Assembly (NCBI GenBank): GCA_947176505.1
Contig: CAMWQW010000001.1
Location: forward strand, 62,001 to 126,000
Length of the DNA stretch: 64,000 nucleotides
Direction: 5' to 3'
Source: an uncultured Lachnospiraceae bacterium
Lineage (GTDB): Bacteria > Bacillota > Clostridia > Lachnospirales > Lachnospiraceae
In this document: positions 18,795 through 27,454 of the stretch, piece after piece
How positions within the stretch are numbered: the stretch's first letter is position 1
How the letters are laid out: every line of letters begins with the position of its first letter
Program-made: the position numbers and the translations under genes
The notes under the pieces: generated by a model
Database searches by the model: none
Told to the model about the DNA's origin: nothing
What the model saw: the letters and a program-made list of their open reading frames with translations, nothing else

Positions 18795-19100
18795 GAGCGC
18801 ATAGATTTGTTAATTCTTTGTGGTTCAAAATATCTTTTGAATCAATATCATTACACTCAACGCCTTAAATCGGCACACGCCGGCAAGCCAATTCTGAAAT
18901 TCCGACTTTGTCGGATCAAAACTGTCAATATTGTCCCACACAGCTAACAATGTATCGTTCATGCAGTCATCTCATAGATGCGGCAGTGTTCCCATCTGTC
19001 TTTTGACAACGGTTTTTTGAACCCAGCCGTAATGGTCAATGACATGAAGCAGAGCCTGTTCGTTTTTCTTCTTTAGCTGTCTGACAAAATTTTTTTCCAT
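18795..19100 (-). pseudogene. Broken sigma-70 family (ECF-like) sigma factor gene
   Basis: Reading from ATG at 19100 gives MEKNFVRQLKKKNEQALLH, then VIDHYGWVQKTVVKRQM, a TGA stop at 18974-18972, and in the same frame DDCMNDTLLAVWDNIDSF and PTKSEFQNWLAGVCRFKA, after which the frame is lost. This is clearly sigma region 2 (linker, then the WDNIDSF and NWLAGVCRFKA helices of -10 recognition). An internal stop, a frameshift after RFKA and the lack of any region 4 mark a decayed gene. The start codon sits immediately behind the spoVG terminator. Confidence 0.75.
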
Positions 19101-19131
19101 AAGAAAAGGACGCTTTTCGCGTCCTTTTCTT
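19101..19131 (-). terminator. Terminator of spoVG
   Basis: Stem of 13 bp, AAGAAAAGGACGC against GCGTCCTTTTCTT, with a five-base loop. The U-rich 3' arm on the minus strand follows the spoVG stop by 17 bp. Confidence 0.85.
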
Positions 19132-19148
19132 TCCACACTATGCATATG

Positions 19149-19421
19149 TTACTCATCATCAGGTTCTGAAAGTGCTCTTTCATAGCTTTCCAGAATAATG
19201 GTCTGTATTCTGTCACGGGTTTCTGAGTTAATTGGATGTGCAATATCCCGATACTCACCGTCATTAGCTTTCTTGCTTGGCATTGCAATGAAAAGCCCCT
19301 TCTCACCTTCAATTACTTTAATGTCATGAACTACGAACTCATCGTCTATGGTAATTGAGACGATTGCTTTCATTTTGCTGTCTTGAGTCATTTTACGCAC
19401 GCGGACATCAGTAATTCTCAT
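19149..19421 (-). CDS. spoVG: SpoVG RNA/DNA-binding regulator
   Basis: A 90-residue SpoVG, the usual size. It starts [11 protein letters not shown], nine bases after AAGGAGG; a longer upstream frame has no start signal. The core [20 protein letters not shown] and [20 protein letters not shown] motifs and the C-terminal helix are all present. SpoVG binds RNA and DNA, and influences septation, sporulation and virulence traits in Firmicutes. It is monocistronic, with a small hairpin in the leader (ACCGACAG/CTGTTCGGT) and a strong terminator behind. Confidence 0.96.
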   Translation of the reverse strand: MRITDVRVRKMTQDSKMKAIVSITIDDEFVVHDIKVIEGEKGLFIAMPSKKANDGEYRDIAHPINSETRDRIQTIILESYERALSEPDDE

Positions 19422-19601
19422 GAAAATCAGCCTCCTTATCATATGATACCGAACAGGAACCTGTCGGTTTTCACAAGCTTTTCCACACAAGTCATACCCA
19501 TCAAGCCACGTAGCTTGTAATAAACATTTAATTAATAGCGTTCATGCCTCTTACACAATAAAAATTTTACCGATAATAGCAACCGCCTTTCCATCATATC
19601 A

Positions 19602-20720
19602 TTAAATTACAAATCTGTCATTATGTTCTACAACAATTTCTATTCCATTTTCTCCTTTATGGTAGGAATTGGCGCGTATCGTTCCCCTGCTTTCTACGAT
19701 ACAGTTCTCAATATGTGTATTATCCCCAATATACACATCATTGAGGATGATGGAATTTTTAATATAGCAGTTGTTACCGATATATGTTTTCTTAAAGATT
19801 ACTGAATCCTCAACTTTACCATTTACAATACAGCCGCTGGAAATCAAACTGTTCTTTATATTTGCCCCTGCATTGTATTTAGCCGGCGGAAGGTCATCCA
19901 CTTTGGAATAAATATCCGGATACTGCCTAAAGAAGTAATTTCTAATCTCCGGATGAAGGAAATCCATATTCGTCTTGTAATAATCTTCCACTGTCGCTAT
20001 ATTGCTCCAGTAATCCTTAATCTTATAGCCGTAGATTCTCTTCATATTCTTATAGCGGATTAAGATGTCCTTCACGAAATCATATCTGTCTTCTTCTGCA
20101 CATTTCTCAATCATCTCAATCAGCTGACGTCTTCTGACTACATAGATACCACATGAAATCGTATTGGACTTAGCCACTACCGGCTTTTCCTCAAATTCCT
20201 CAATGCGGCAGTCCTCATTCATCTTAATCGTACCAAATCGGTCTACATTGACATCCGGCGCCATATCTTTACATACCACTGTAATATCAGCTTTCTTATC
20301 AATATGGTACTCAAGAATTTTATTATAATCCATCTTGTACACGCAGTCACCGGATGATATTACCACATACGGTTCATGGCAGTTCCTTAACCATGACAGA
20401 TTCTGTGCAATAGCATCTGCTGTTCCGCGATACCATGCACTGCTCTCCGCCGTTACCGCCGGCGTAAATACGAACAAACCACCCTGCTTACGGCCAAAGT
20501 CCCACCATTTAGAGGAACTCAGGTGCTCATTCAGGCTTCCTGCATTATACTGTGTAAATACAGCCACCTTGTTGATGTGGGAGTTGGACATATTACTCAG
20601 TGCAAAATCGATACTGCGGTAGCTGCCCGCAATGGGCATCGCACAGACTGCACGTTTCTGTGTCAGTTCCTTAATTCTATGATTATTACCACCTGCCAAG
20701 ACAATTCCAATCGCTCTCAC
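19602..20720 (-). CDS. glgD: Glucose-1-phosphate adenylyltransferase regulatory-type subunit GlgD
   Basis: A 372-residue GlgC paralogue. The catalytic N-terminal signature is altered: GlgC's GGQGSRL is GGNNHRI here and the following Lys/Pro pattern is poorly kept, as known for GlgD, which tunes or activates GlgC. The C-terminus has the left-handed beta-helix hexapeptide repeats (SSGCIVNGKVEDSVI, IGNNCYIKNSI, IGDNTHIENCI). The start is GTG at 20720, whose G is the last base of the glgC stop TAG, so the two subunits are translationally coupled. Role: ADP-glucose supply for glycogen. Confidence 0.94.
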   Translation of the reverse strand: MRAIGIVLAGGNNHRIKELTQKRAVCAMPIAGSYRSIDFALSNMSNSHINKVAVFTQYNAGSLNEHLSSSKWWDFGRKQGGLFVFTPAVTAESSAWYRGTADAIAQNLSWLRNCHEPYVVISSGDCVYKMDYNKILEYHIDKKADITVVCKDMAPDVNVDRFGTIKMNEDCRIEEFEEKPVVAKSNTISCGIYVVRRRQLIEMIEKCAEEDRYDFVKDILIRYKNMKRIYGYKIKDYWSNIATVEDYYKTNMDFLHPEIRNYFFRQYPDIYSKVDDLPPAKYNAGANIKNSLISSGCIVNGKVEDSVIFKKTYIGNNCYIKNSIILNDVYIGDNTHIENCIVESRGTIRANSYHKGENGIEIVVEHNDRFVI

Positions 20721-21994
20721 TATTTATCACCTGCCTTAATCAAAGTTTTGCCGCTCGCAAGCGCTCCGTTTCCGTAATCCTCTGCGCTCGTCACGCCAAA
20801 TATTACCGAATTCTTTCCAACGGAAACTCCTTGCGGAATCACGCTCTTCTCTCCGACAGCCACGATACCGTGATTATAAATATGAGGATCCGTCTCGTTC
20901 TCGGCTTCTTCACCGACACCCAGCTTCACATCGTCTTCAATCACAACATTTTCCGCGATGATTGCTTTATATAGCTCACAGTTATTGCCGATATGCGCTT
21001 CGTTCATGATAATGGAGTCACGCACTACCGTGTCGGCGCCTATCGTAACGCCACACCCGATTACCGAATTATAGACCTTACCGTAAATCTCCGATCCTTC
21101 ACCGATAATACTTCTCTCCACTACACTGTTATCTGCTAAATATTGCGGCGGTAGGATTTCGCTTCTCGTATAAATTTTCCAATATTCTTCATACAAGTTA
21201 AATTCCGGAACAATATCAATCAGTTCCATATTTGCTTCCCAGTATGAGTTCAGCGTTCCCACATCTTTCCAATAACCATTAAATTCATAAGCATAAAGAG
21301 GTGCACCTTTTGCATGGCAATACGGAATAACATGCTTACCGAAATCCAGCCCCGGCTGTTCGGCATTGGTAAGCAGAGCCTCTTTCAGTGTCTTCCAGTT
21401 AAATATGTAGATACCCATAGAGGCGAGATTACTTCTGGGATTTGCCGGCTTCTCCTCGAAATCAATAATCTTTCGATCCTTGTCCGTAATCATAATGCCG
21501 AAACGTTTTGCTTCTTCCATCGGCACAGGCATAACCGCAATCGTCACTTCAGCGCCGTTCTGCTTGTGGAAATCCAGCATCACTTCGTAATCCATCTTAT
21601 AAATATGGTCACCCGACAGGATTAACACATATTCCGGATTAAAGCTCTCCATATAATCCAAATTCTGATAAATTGCGTTCGCAGTACCTGTATACCATTC
21701 ACTGTTAGCGCTCTTCTCATACGGAGGCAGTACCGTAACACCGCCGATATTCCTGTCAAGATCCCACGGAATACCAATCCCGATATGTGTATTGAGCCGT
21801 AACGGTTGGTACTGAGTCAATACACCCACGGTATCAACGCCCGAGTTGATGCAGTTACTGAGCGGAAAGTCGATAATTCTATATTTACTGCCAAAAGATA
21901 CAGCAGGTTTTGCAACCTTTGACGTAAACACTCCTAATCTGCTTCCCTGACCGCCAGCCAAAAGCATGGCAATCATTTCCTTCTTTACCATCAT
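20720..21994 (-). CDS. glgC: Glucose-1-phosphate adenylyltransferase GlgC
   Basis: A 424-residue enzyme making ADP-glucose from ATP and glucose 1-phosphate, the committed step of glycogen synthesis. Motifs: [39 protein letters not shown] (catalytic Asp), FEEKP and the C-terminal beta-helix. ATG at 21994 or the next codon, after GAGGTGAT. No glycogen synthase or branching enzyme lies nearby, so the remaining pathway genes are elsewhere. Two minus-strand promoters are visible upstream. Confidence 0.96.
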   Translation of the reverse strand: MMVKKEMIAMLLAGGQGSRLGVFTSKVAKPAVSFGSKYRIIDFPLSNCINSGVDTVGVLTQYQPLRLNTHIGIGIPWDLDRNIGGVTVLPPYEKSANSEWYTGTANAIYQNLDYMESFNPEYVLILSGDHIYKMDYEVMLDFHKQNGAEVTIAVMPVPMEEAKRFGIMITDKDRKIIDFEEKPANPRSNLASMGIYIFNWKTLKEALLTNAEQPGLDFGKHVIPYCHAKGAPLYAYEFNGYWKDVGTLNSYWEANMELIDIVPEFNLYEEYWKIYTRSEILPPQYLADNSVVERSIIGEGSEIYGKVYNSVIGCGVTIGADTVVRDSIIMNEAHIGNNCELYKAIIAENVVIEDDVKLGVGEEAENETDPHIYNHGIVAVGEKSVIPQGVSVGKNSVIFGVTSAEDYGNGALASGKTLIKAGDK

Positions 21995-22064
21995 ATCACC
22001 TCTTACTTCATAAGATTTTTATATATATTAAATAAATTTAGTACCTATTTTGTTTTGCTCGTTA

Positions 22065-22093
22065 ATTATATCATAGTCCGCTGGGAAAGTGAA
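22065..22093 (-). promoter_or_regulatory. Proximal glgC promoter
   Basis: TTCACT, a 17-bp spacer and TATAAT on the minus strand, about 70 bp before the glgC start. Confidence 0.65.
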
Positions 22094-22140
22094 TATTATT
22101 TACGAAATTATTCATGTAACATTCCCTTTCTTGTGTTAAT

Positions 22141-22169
22141 AATATACAATATTTTATTTTGTTTTTCAA
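22141..22169 (-). promoter_or_regulatory. Distal glgC promoter candidate
   Basis: TTGAAA, a 17-bp spacer and TATATT on the minus strand. The AT-rich surroundings lower confidence. Confidence 0.45.
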
Positions 22170-22278
22170 TATATTTGTTTATTTTTAACATTTCATATTT
22201 CGCCAAAATAAAATGTTCAAATATATTGTATAAATTATATCCAAAAAAAGTTTGCAATGACGCTTTTCTAAATTCCTA

Positions 22279-22307
22279 TTGGTTTTTTTATATGAAATGA
22301 GTATAAT
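22279..22307 (+). promoter_or_regulatory. murC promoter
   Basis: TTGGTT, a 17-bp spacer and TATAAT, ending 31 bp before the murC start. Confidence 0.7.
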
Positions 22308-22338
22308 ACTAATAAATATGTAATATAGGGAGATATCC

Positions 22339-23718
22339 ATGTATCAAATTAATTTTAAAGATCCGATTCATATATATTTTATTGGCATTGGCGGCATCAG
22401 CATGAGCGGTCTCGCTGAAATCCTTCTGTCCGAAGGTTTTCGCATATCCGGCTCCGACAGAACCAAATCACCGCTTACCTGTCGGCTGGAAGAACAGGGC
22501 GCCGTTATATATTATGGTCAATGCGAAGAAAACCTTTCCTCTGAAATTGACCTTGTGGTATATACCAGCGCCATCAAACCGGATAATCCTGAGATGATTG
22601 CCACAAACAAATTAAATCTTCCGTCGCTTACCCGCGCACAGCTTTTGGGGCAAATGATGAAGAATTATAAGACTCCCATTGCCGTCAGCGGTACTCACGG
22701 TAAGACAACCACCACTTCCATGATATCTCAGATACTGTTAGAGAATGACAACGACCCGACTTTGTCTATTGGCGGAATCTATAAACCTATCGGAGGCAAT
22801 ATCCGCGTAGGCTCCTCTGATTGTTTTGTCACGGAAGCCTGCGAATATACCAATAGCTTCTTAAGTTTTTATCCCAAAATCAGCATTATCCTTAATATAG
22901 AAGAAGATCATTTAGATTTTTTCAAAGATATTGAGGATATTCGCAACTCATTTCATGAGTTTGCCCGCCTGCTGCCGCCTGACGGAACACTGATCATTAA
23001 CGGTGATATCTGTCACTGCGAGGAACTCACCGCCGACCTTCCTTGTAAGGTTATCACTTACGGCTCTACTCCCGGCTCCGACTACTATCCGAAAGATATC
23101 ACCTACGATGCCTCTGGTTGTCCCTCTTTTCATCTTATGCGGCGGAATGGTAAAGAAGAATCATTTTCTTTACATGTTCCCGGTGAACACAATGTGTATA
23201 ATGCCATCGCTGCCATCGCACTGGCTGATCTTCTGGGCATCTCCGATGCTGTGACCGCCAAAGCGCTGCTTCACTATGGAGGCACAGACAGAAGATTTGA
23301 ATTCAAAGGCAAGGTGAACGGCTTCACCATCATAGACGATTATGCACATCATCCGACAGAAATCAGAGCAACGCTCCATGCTGCCGCAAACTATCCGCAT
23401 CATACACTTTGGTGTGTGTTCCAGCCTCACACTTATACACGGACCAAAACTTTCCTTACCGATTTTGCAAAAGCGCTCTCCCTCTCAGACGAAATTGTTC
23501 TTACGGATATCTATGCCGCCCGGGAGAAAGACACGCTCGGTATCAGCTCTCAGACCTTGCAGGCTGAAATCGAAAAGCTCGGACACCGCTGCTACTATTT
23601 TTCTTCTTTTGAAGAAACGGAAACCTTTCTTTTAAAAAATTGCACAAAGGATGATTTGTTGATAACTATGGGGGCGGGCGATGTCGTAAAAATCGGCGAG
23701 AACCTGCTGCAAAAATAA
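22339..23718 (+). CDS. murC: UDP-N-acetylmuramate--L-alanine ligase
   Basis: A 459-residue MurC that adds L-Ala to UDP-MurNAc, the first peptide step of peptidoglycan. It has the N-terminal FIGIGGISMSGLAEIL nucleotide fold, the P-loop AVSGTHGKTTTTSMI (near 115-129), the EACEY block, NIEEDHLDFF, and the C-terminal IIDDYAHHPTEI and FQPHTYTRTK motifs, all diagnostic for MurC. Its start follows AGGGAGA. It stands alone with its own promoter and terminator. Confidence 0.97.
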   Translation: MYQINFKDPIHIYFIGIGGISMSGLAEILLSEGFRISGSDRTKSPLTCRLEEQGAVIYYGQCEENLSSEIDLVVYTSAIKPDNPEMIATNKLNLPSLTRAQLLGQMMKNYKTPIAVSGTHGKTTTTSMISQILLENDNDPTLSIGGIYKPIGGNIRVGSSDCFVTEACEYTNSFLSFYPKISIILNIEEDHLDFFKDIEDIRNSFHEFARLLPPDGTLIINGDICHCEELTADLPCKVITYGSTPGSDYYPKDITYDASGCPSFHLMRRNGKEESFSLHVPGEHNVYNAIAAIALADLLGISDAVTAKALLHYGGTDRRFEFKGKVNGFTIIDDYAHHPTEIRATLHAAANYPHHTLWCVFQPHTYTRTKTFLTDFAKALSLSDEIVLTDIYAAREKDTLGISSQTLQAEIEKLGHRCYYFSSFEETETFLLKNCTKDDLLITMGAGDVVKIGENLLQK

Positions 23719-23834
23719 TTATTCACAATATCCACAGAAAATAGGCGAAATATCCTTCTGTTTCCTGTGGATATTTTTGTGTATAATATCCGCCGTTTTA
23801 TGGGTGGTTCCATGCATCATCCACATTATCCACA
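23719..23834. promoter_or_regulatory. Cluster of six DnaA-box-like 9-mers
   Basis: Against the consensus TTATNCACA, three sites are perfect: TTATTCACA (23719-23727), TTATACACA on the minus strand (23778-23786) and TTATCCACA (23826-23834). Three have one mismatch: ATATCCACA (23728-23736), its minus-strand copy (23766-23774) and TCATCCACA (23817-23825). The plus-strand sites form two head-to-tail abutting pairs. They lie just upstream of a DnaD-like gene and a helicase-loader gene. DnaA control of that operon, or DnaA titration, is inferred. Part of the cluster doubles as the murC terminator stem. Confidence 0.6.
23728..23778 (+). terminator. murC terminator
   Basis: ATATCCACAG pairs with CTGTGGATAT, followed by TTTTT; the 27-nt loop can fold further (ACAGAA with TTCTGT). 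It begins 10 bp after the murC stop. Confidence 0.65.
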
Positions 23835-23879
23835 TTTGATGAACCTTTGTTCTGATTACGTTTAGGGCGTTTTGCCTAT

Positions 23880-23907
23880 TTCATTTTGAAAAACCCTATG
23901 CTATAAT
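23880..23907 (+). promoter_or_regulatory. Promoter of the DnaD-like/dnaI/prs operon
   Basis: TATAAT at 23902-23907 is clear; the -35 (TTCATT, 16-bp spacer) is weak, which would suit a regulated promoter just downstream of the DnaA-box cluster. Confidence 0.5.
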
Positions 23908-23967
23908 TCACCATGTACCTTCGTGGGTATTTATTACGTTCCGGTTCGGAACAGGGGTGGTGTAAGA

Positions 23968-25056
23968 ATGGGTCATTTAACAATTTATCAAGATAATTAT
24001 ACAAATTCTACGGTTATTTCCAATCGTTTTATTGATGAATATATGCATGCTGCCAACGATGCGCAGCTCAAAATCTATTTATATCTTATTCGCATGGTGA
24101 GTGCCAGACTTTCCACCAGTATTTCCGATATTGCGGATAAATTCAATTATACTGAAAAAGACGTTATGCGTGCGCTTAAATATTGGGAAAAGAGCTGTCT
24201 TTTATCGTTGGAATATGATGATAATAAGAATGTCACCGGTATTCATCTGATGGATTTCGCGCCGCTTCCGACTACTCCTGTCATTGCTCCAGTTCCCGCG
24301 GTATCAGTACCGGCGCCAACCGTTGCTCCGTTTGCTTCCGTTGTGCCCATCTCCGCTAAGGTAAATACGGCAGATACTGCTCCCGCTCAAAACGAGGATG
24401 TCTATGTCAAGCCGAACTACACGTTGGACGAGCTGAAGGCATTTAAATCCAACGAAGCGACTTCCAGACTTCTCTTCGTCGCGGAACAATATCTCAAGAA
24501 AACATTGAGCGCAAATGAAGTGCGCACCATACTTTTTATTTCTGATAAACTTGGCTTTTCTGAAGATTTGATTGATTATTTGATTCAATATTGCGTAGAT
24601 CGAGGTAAAAAAGACCTTCGGTACATAGAGAAAGTAGCTATCAGTTGGGCGCAGCAAGGTATATCTACCCCCAAGCAGGCTGCCCGTCTTGCCGGTAAAT
24701 ATGACAAGGCTGTCTATGCAATCATGAAAGCATTAGGCAAAAACGATACGCCGACCCAGACGGAAGTCTCCTACATTACGCGCTGGACAAAGGAATATGG
24801 TTTCACAATGGATATTATTTTTGCTGCCTGCGAACGCACCGTACTTGCTACGGATAAGCATCGTTTTGAATATGCCGACAGTATTTTGAGCAATTGGTTC
24901 AAAGCAAATGTCCACCACAAAGGCGACATTCAATCATTAGACGAACACTATCATAAAACAAGAGCGGCAAAAACCGTTTCCGGCAATAAATTTAATCAAT
25001 TTAAACAGAACAATTATGATTTTGATATCTTGGAGCAGGAACTACTGAGCAACTAA
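23968..25056 (+). CDS. DnaD-domain replication/primosome protein
   Basis: A 362-residue protein starting MGHLTIYQDNYTNST, ATG at 23968 with AGGGGTGGTG upstream; an earlier GTG has no ribosome site. Residues 1-100 form a winged-helix region (IYLYLIRMVSARLSTSISDI, KDVMRALKYWEKSCLLSLEY). A Pro/Ala/Val-rich linker (about 105-150) leads to a C-terminal half with two DnaD-type (DnaB_2) segments, including IEKVAISWAQQGI and YADSILSNWFKANVHHKGDI. Such proteins help load the replicative helicase and recruit the loader at origins or restart sites. The next gene is the loader, which supports this role. Confidence 0.85.
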   Translation: MGHLTIYQDNYTNSTVISNRFIDEYMHAANDAQLKIYLYLIRMVSARLSTSISDIADKFNYTEKDVMRALKYWEKSCLLSLEYDDNKNVTGIHLMDFAPLPTTPVIAPVPAVSVPAPTVAPFASVVPISAKVNTADTAPAQNEDVYVKPNYTLDELKAFKSNEATSRLLFVAEQYLKKTLSANEVRTILFISDKLGFSEDLIDYLIQYCVDRGKKDLRYIEKVAISWAQQGISTPKQAARLAGKYDKAVYAIMKALGKNDTPTQTEVSYITRWTKEYGFTMDIIFAACERTVLATDKHRFEYADSILSNWFKANVHHKGDIQSLDEHYHKTRAAKTVSGNKFNQFKQNNYDFDILEQELLSN

Positions 25057-25084
25057 TTATCAGCAAGCAAAAAGGAGTGTCATT

Positions 25085-26056
25085 GTGTCATTGACGAACA
25101 CCCAATACGATACGATTCTTCATCAATATGAGCTGAAACAGCTAAAGAGCAGACGCGATGCGGAGCGCAGATTGGCATATGTCTATGACCACATTCCTGC
25201 CTATCGTGATCTGGAAGATGCCGTGGCGAGCGTTTCTGTTGCGCAGGGTAAGAAAATGCTTGACGGCGACCCTGATGCCATGGAAGATTTGCGAGATTTA
25301 CTTGCCGAATTATCGGGACGTAAAGCACAGCTCCTTGAAGATGCCGGACTTGCCCCCGATTATCTGGAACCTGTTTATGAATGTCCGGATTGCATGGATA
25401 CCGGTTACGCGGACGGACAGAAATGTCACTGTTTTAAACAGGCAATGATTACTCTTCTCTACGAGCAGTCTAACATTCGTGAAATGCTCCGGACAGAGAA
25501 TTTTGACTCTCTTTCTTATGAATACTATGAAGGTGAGGACTTATCCCGTTTCAGAAACGCCGTTAATACTTGCCGTAATTTTGTCAAAAATTTCAATTCT
25601 GACTACCATAATCTGTTTTTTTATGGTACAGTGGGTACTGGAAAATCATTTCTTTCCGGCTGCGTTGCCAAGGAATTGATTGAGAGCGGACACTCCGTAA
25701 TCTATTTTAGCGCGACCGGTCTGTTTGATTTACTTTCTAAAAATTCTTTTGATTATAAGAATCGAGAAGAACTACGTGATATTTATGCGGACTTATATCA
25801 GTGTGATCTGCTGATTATTGACGATTTAGGCACGGAACTGACAAACCAGTTTGTGACTTCCCAATTGTTTTCACTCCTAAATGAACGTCATATGGGCAAG
25901 AAGGCGACTGTAATCTCCACAAATTTATCATTGGAGGAATTAAGAAACAGATATTCGGATCGTATCTTCTCCCGCATAACCAGTCACTATGAAATCTGTA
26001 AACTGTCCGGACCGGACATACGTATGTACAAGAAAAGAATGATGAACAGAAAGTGA
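25085..26056 (+). CDS. dnaI: Helicase loader, DnaI/DnaC-type AAA+ ATPase
   Basis: A 323-residue protein with an N-terminal helical region, a zinc-binding cluster (Cys100, Cys103, Cys114, Cys116 in ECPDCMDTG and KCHCF), and a AAA+ domain with Walker A FYGTVGTGKSFLSG (187-188 Lys-Ser), Walker B LLIIDDLGTE and a C-terminal SDRIFSRI arginine-finger region. It loads the hexameric DnaB helicase, whose gene lies at 61.5 kb. The start is GTG at 25085, seven bases after AAAGGAG. The gene is 28 bp after the DnaD-like gene and its stop overlaps the ribosome site of prs. Confidence 0.93.
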   Translation: MSLTNTQYDTILHQYELKQLKSRRDAERRLAYVYDHIPAYRDLEDAVASVSVAQGKKMLDGDPDAMEDLRDLLAELSGRKAQLLEDAGLAPDYLEPVYECPDCMDTGYADGQKCHCFKQAMITLLYEQSNIREMLRTENFDSLSYEYYEGEDLSRFRNAVNTCRNFVKNFNSDYHNLFFYGTVGTGKSFLSGCVAKELIESGHSVIYFSATGLFDLLSKNSFDYKNREELRDIYADLYQCDLLIIDDLGTELTNQFVTSQLFSLLNERHMGKKATVISTNLSLEELRNRYSDRIFSRITSHYEICKLSGPDIRMYKKRMMNRK

Positions 26057-26064
26057 GGTTCTTA

Positions 26065-27252
26065 ATGACCAGACGTGAAGAAAAGAGAAATCTGGAAACT
26101 ATTCCCGTGGGCTCCCTCGGAATTATCCCCTTAGAAGGCTGTAAGTCTTTGGGCGAAAAGGTTGATTACTATCTTGTGAAATGGAGAACAGAACGCGAAA
26201 GCGAACATAAGGATTCCCTTGCGTTCTCCGGTTATCAGAGGGATAGCTATATTCTGAAAGCCATTGTTCCGAGATTTGGTTCAGGCGAAGCTAAAGGTGT
26301 TATCAAACAATCCGTGCGTGGTTCAGACCTTTATCTTTTGGTGGATGTAGCCAACTACAGTCTGACCTATTCTCTCTGCGGTCATGAAAACCATATGTCA
26401 CCTGATGATCATTATCAGGACTTAAAACGTATTATTGCCGCCGTAGGCGGTAAAGCAAGACGAATCACAGTCATTATGCCCTACCTTTATGAAAGCAGAC
26501 AGCACAAAAGAACTGCCAGAGAGTCGCTCGACTGTGCTCTTGCACTGCAGGAGATGGTCAACATGGGTGTAGACAACATTATTACCTTTGATGCCCACGA
26601 CCCTCGTGTACAAAATGCAATTCCGCTTCATGGATTTGAGACGGTACAACCCGCTTACCAGTTCGTCAAAGGGCTTCTGACACATGTGAAAGATTTGACG
26701 ATAGATAATGACCATATGATGGTGATCAGCCCCGATGAGGGCGGTATGAGCCGCGCAATCTACATTGCCAATGTACTCGGACTGGATATGGGTATGTTTT
26801 ATAAGAGAAGAGACTACACCCGTGTCGTAAACGGCAGAAATCCTATCGTAGCACACGAATTCTTAGGATCCAGCGTAGAAGGTAAAGATATGATCATTAT
26901 TGATGACATGATTTCCTCTGGTGAAAGCGTACTGGAAGTTGCTTCCGCTTTAAAAGAGCGTAAAGCCAACAGAATTTTTGTATTTTCCACCTTTGGTCTC
27001 TTTACGGCAGGATTGGAACGTTTTGACGCAGCATACAGTGACGGCACAATCTGTCGGGTGTTGACCACCAACCTGATTTATCAGACGCCTGAGCTGCTTG
27101 CCCGCGAATGGTATATCGACTGCGACATGAGCAAGTATATTGCTTATATCATTGATACATTGAACCATGATACCTCTATCAGCGACCTGCTCAATCCTGT
27201 GGAGCGTATCCAGTCAATCGTTGCAAGGTACAATACCGGTGAATTAGAATAA
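26065..27252 (+). CDS. prs: Ribose-phosphate pyrophosphokinase (PRPP synthetase)
   Basis: A 395-residue PRPP synthetase, longer than the usual 310-320 residues because of an N-terminal extension of some 60 residues and a longer middle. The PRPP-binding loop IIIDDMISSGESVLEVA, the pyrophosphate-side RRITVIMPYLYESRQHKRT region and the D-rich flag VVISPDEGGMSRA are present. It supplies PRPP for nucleotides, His and Trp. ATG at 26065 follows GAGG by seven bases, inside and just past the dnaI stop, so prs is coupled to the replication genes. A strong terminator follows. Confidence 0.92.
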   Translation: MTRREEKRNLETIPVGSLGIIPLEGCKSLGEKVDYYLVKWRTERESEHKDSLAFSGYQRDSYILKAIVPRFGSGEAKGVIKQSVRGSDLYLLVDVANYSLTYSLCGHENHMSPDDHYQDLKRIIAAVGGKARRITVIMPYLYESRQHKRTARESLDCALALQEMVNMGVDNIITFDAHDPRVQNAIPLHGFETVQPAYQFVKGLLTHVKDLTIDNDHMMVISPDEGGMSRAIYIANVLGLDMGMFYKRRDYTRVVNGRNPIVAHEFLGSSVEGKDMIIIDDMISSGESVLEVASALKERKANRIFVFSTFGLFTAGLERFDAAYSDGTICRVLTTNLIYQTPELLAREWYIDCDMSKYIAYIIDTLNHDTSISDLLNPVERIQSIVARYNTGELE

Positions 27253-27253
27253 T

Positions 27254-27298
27254 CAAAAAGCTCCTGCGGGGGAAAAGGCTCCTGCGGGAGCTTTTTTT
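27254..27298 (+). terminator. Terminator of the replication-prs operon
   Basis: AAAAAGCTCC pairs with GGGAGCTTTTTTT around an inner CTCCTGCGGGAG hairpin; two direct copies of GCTCCTGCGGG are visible. Confidence 0.85.
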
Positions 27299-27300
27299 GA

Positions 27301-27328
27301 TTGACATTCCTTCAAATTTCCGTATAAT
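27301..27328 (+). promoter_or_regulatory. queT promoter
   Basis: TTGACA, a 16-bp spacer and TATAAT, right behind the prs terminator. It gives a leader of about 120 nt before queT. Confidence 0.85.
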
Positions 27329-27407
27329 AAGATTTTGGAGAAAATCTATCGGCGCCATCGGAAAGCATATCTTCCGCTTGCACCGTCCGGATTCTTCAAA
27401 TAAACAA

Positions 27408-27450
27408 CGTCAGTTCGAGACCTTCCTGACGTAAAACAAAACTAAAGGAG
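27408..27450 (+). promoter_or_regulatory. preQ1-I-type riboswitch in the queT leader
   Basis: A stem CGTCAG/CTGACG (27408-27413, 27426-27431) encloses the loop TTCGAGACCTTC, which matches the UUCnAG...C-rich loop of class I preQ1 aptamers. The A-rich tail (27432-27449), ending in AAAACTAAAGGAG, matches the pseudoknot-forming 3' segment and contains the ribosome site, so control of translation is expected. The gene behind is a queuosine-precursor transporter, the expected target. Confidence 0.75.
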
Positions 27451-27454
27451 ACAA

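Larger units (their letters stand above)
21995..22338. other. AT-rich divergent promoter region, glgC/murC
   Basis: This 344-bp gap is very AT-rich and separates glgC (minus) from murC (plus). It holds two minus-strand promoter candidates and one plus-strand promoter, listed separately. No RNA gene, repeat or convincing small reading frame was found. Confidence 0.6.

Noticed and set aside
23719-23834. A replication origin at the DnaA-box cluster
   Set aside because: dnaA, dnaN and gyr genes are not nearby, and the AT-rich unwinding stretch is short. A regulatory or titration site fits better.
27329-27407. A second riboswitch (preQ1-II or -III) in the first part of the queT leader
   Set aside because: There is one bulged hairpin (CGGAAAG/CTTCCG), but I could not match either class with confidence.
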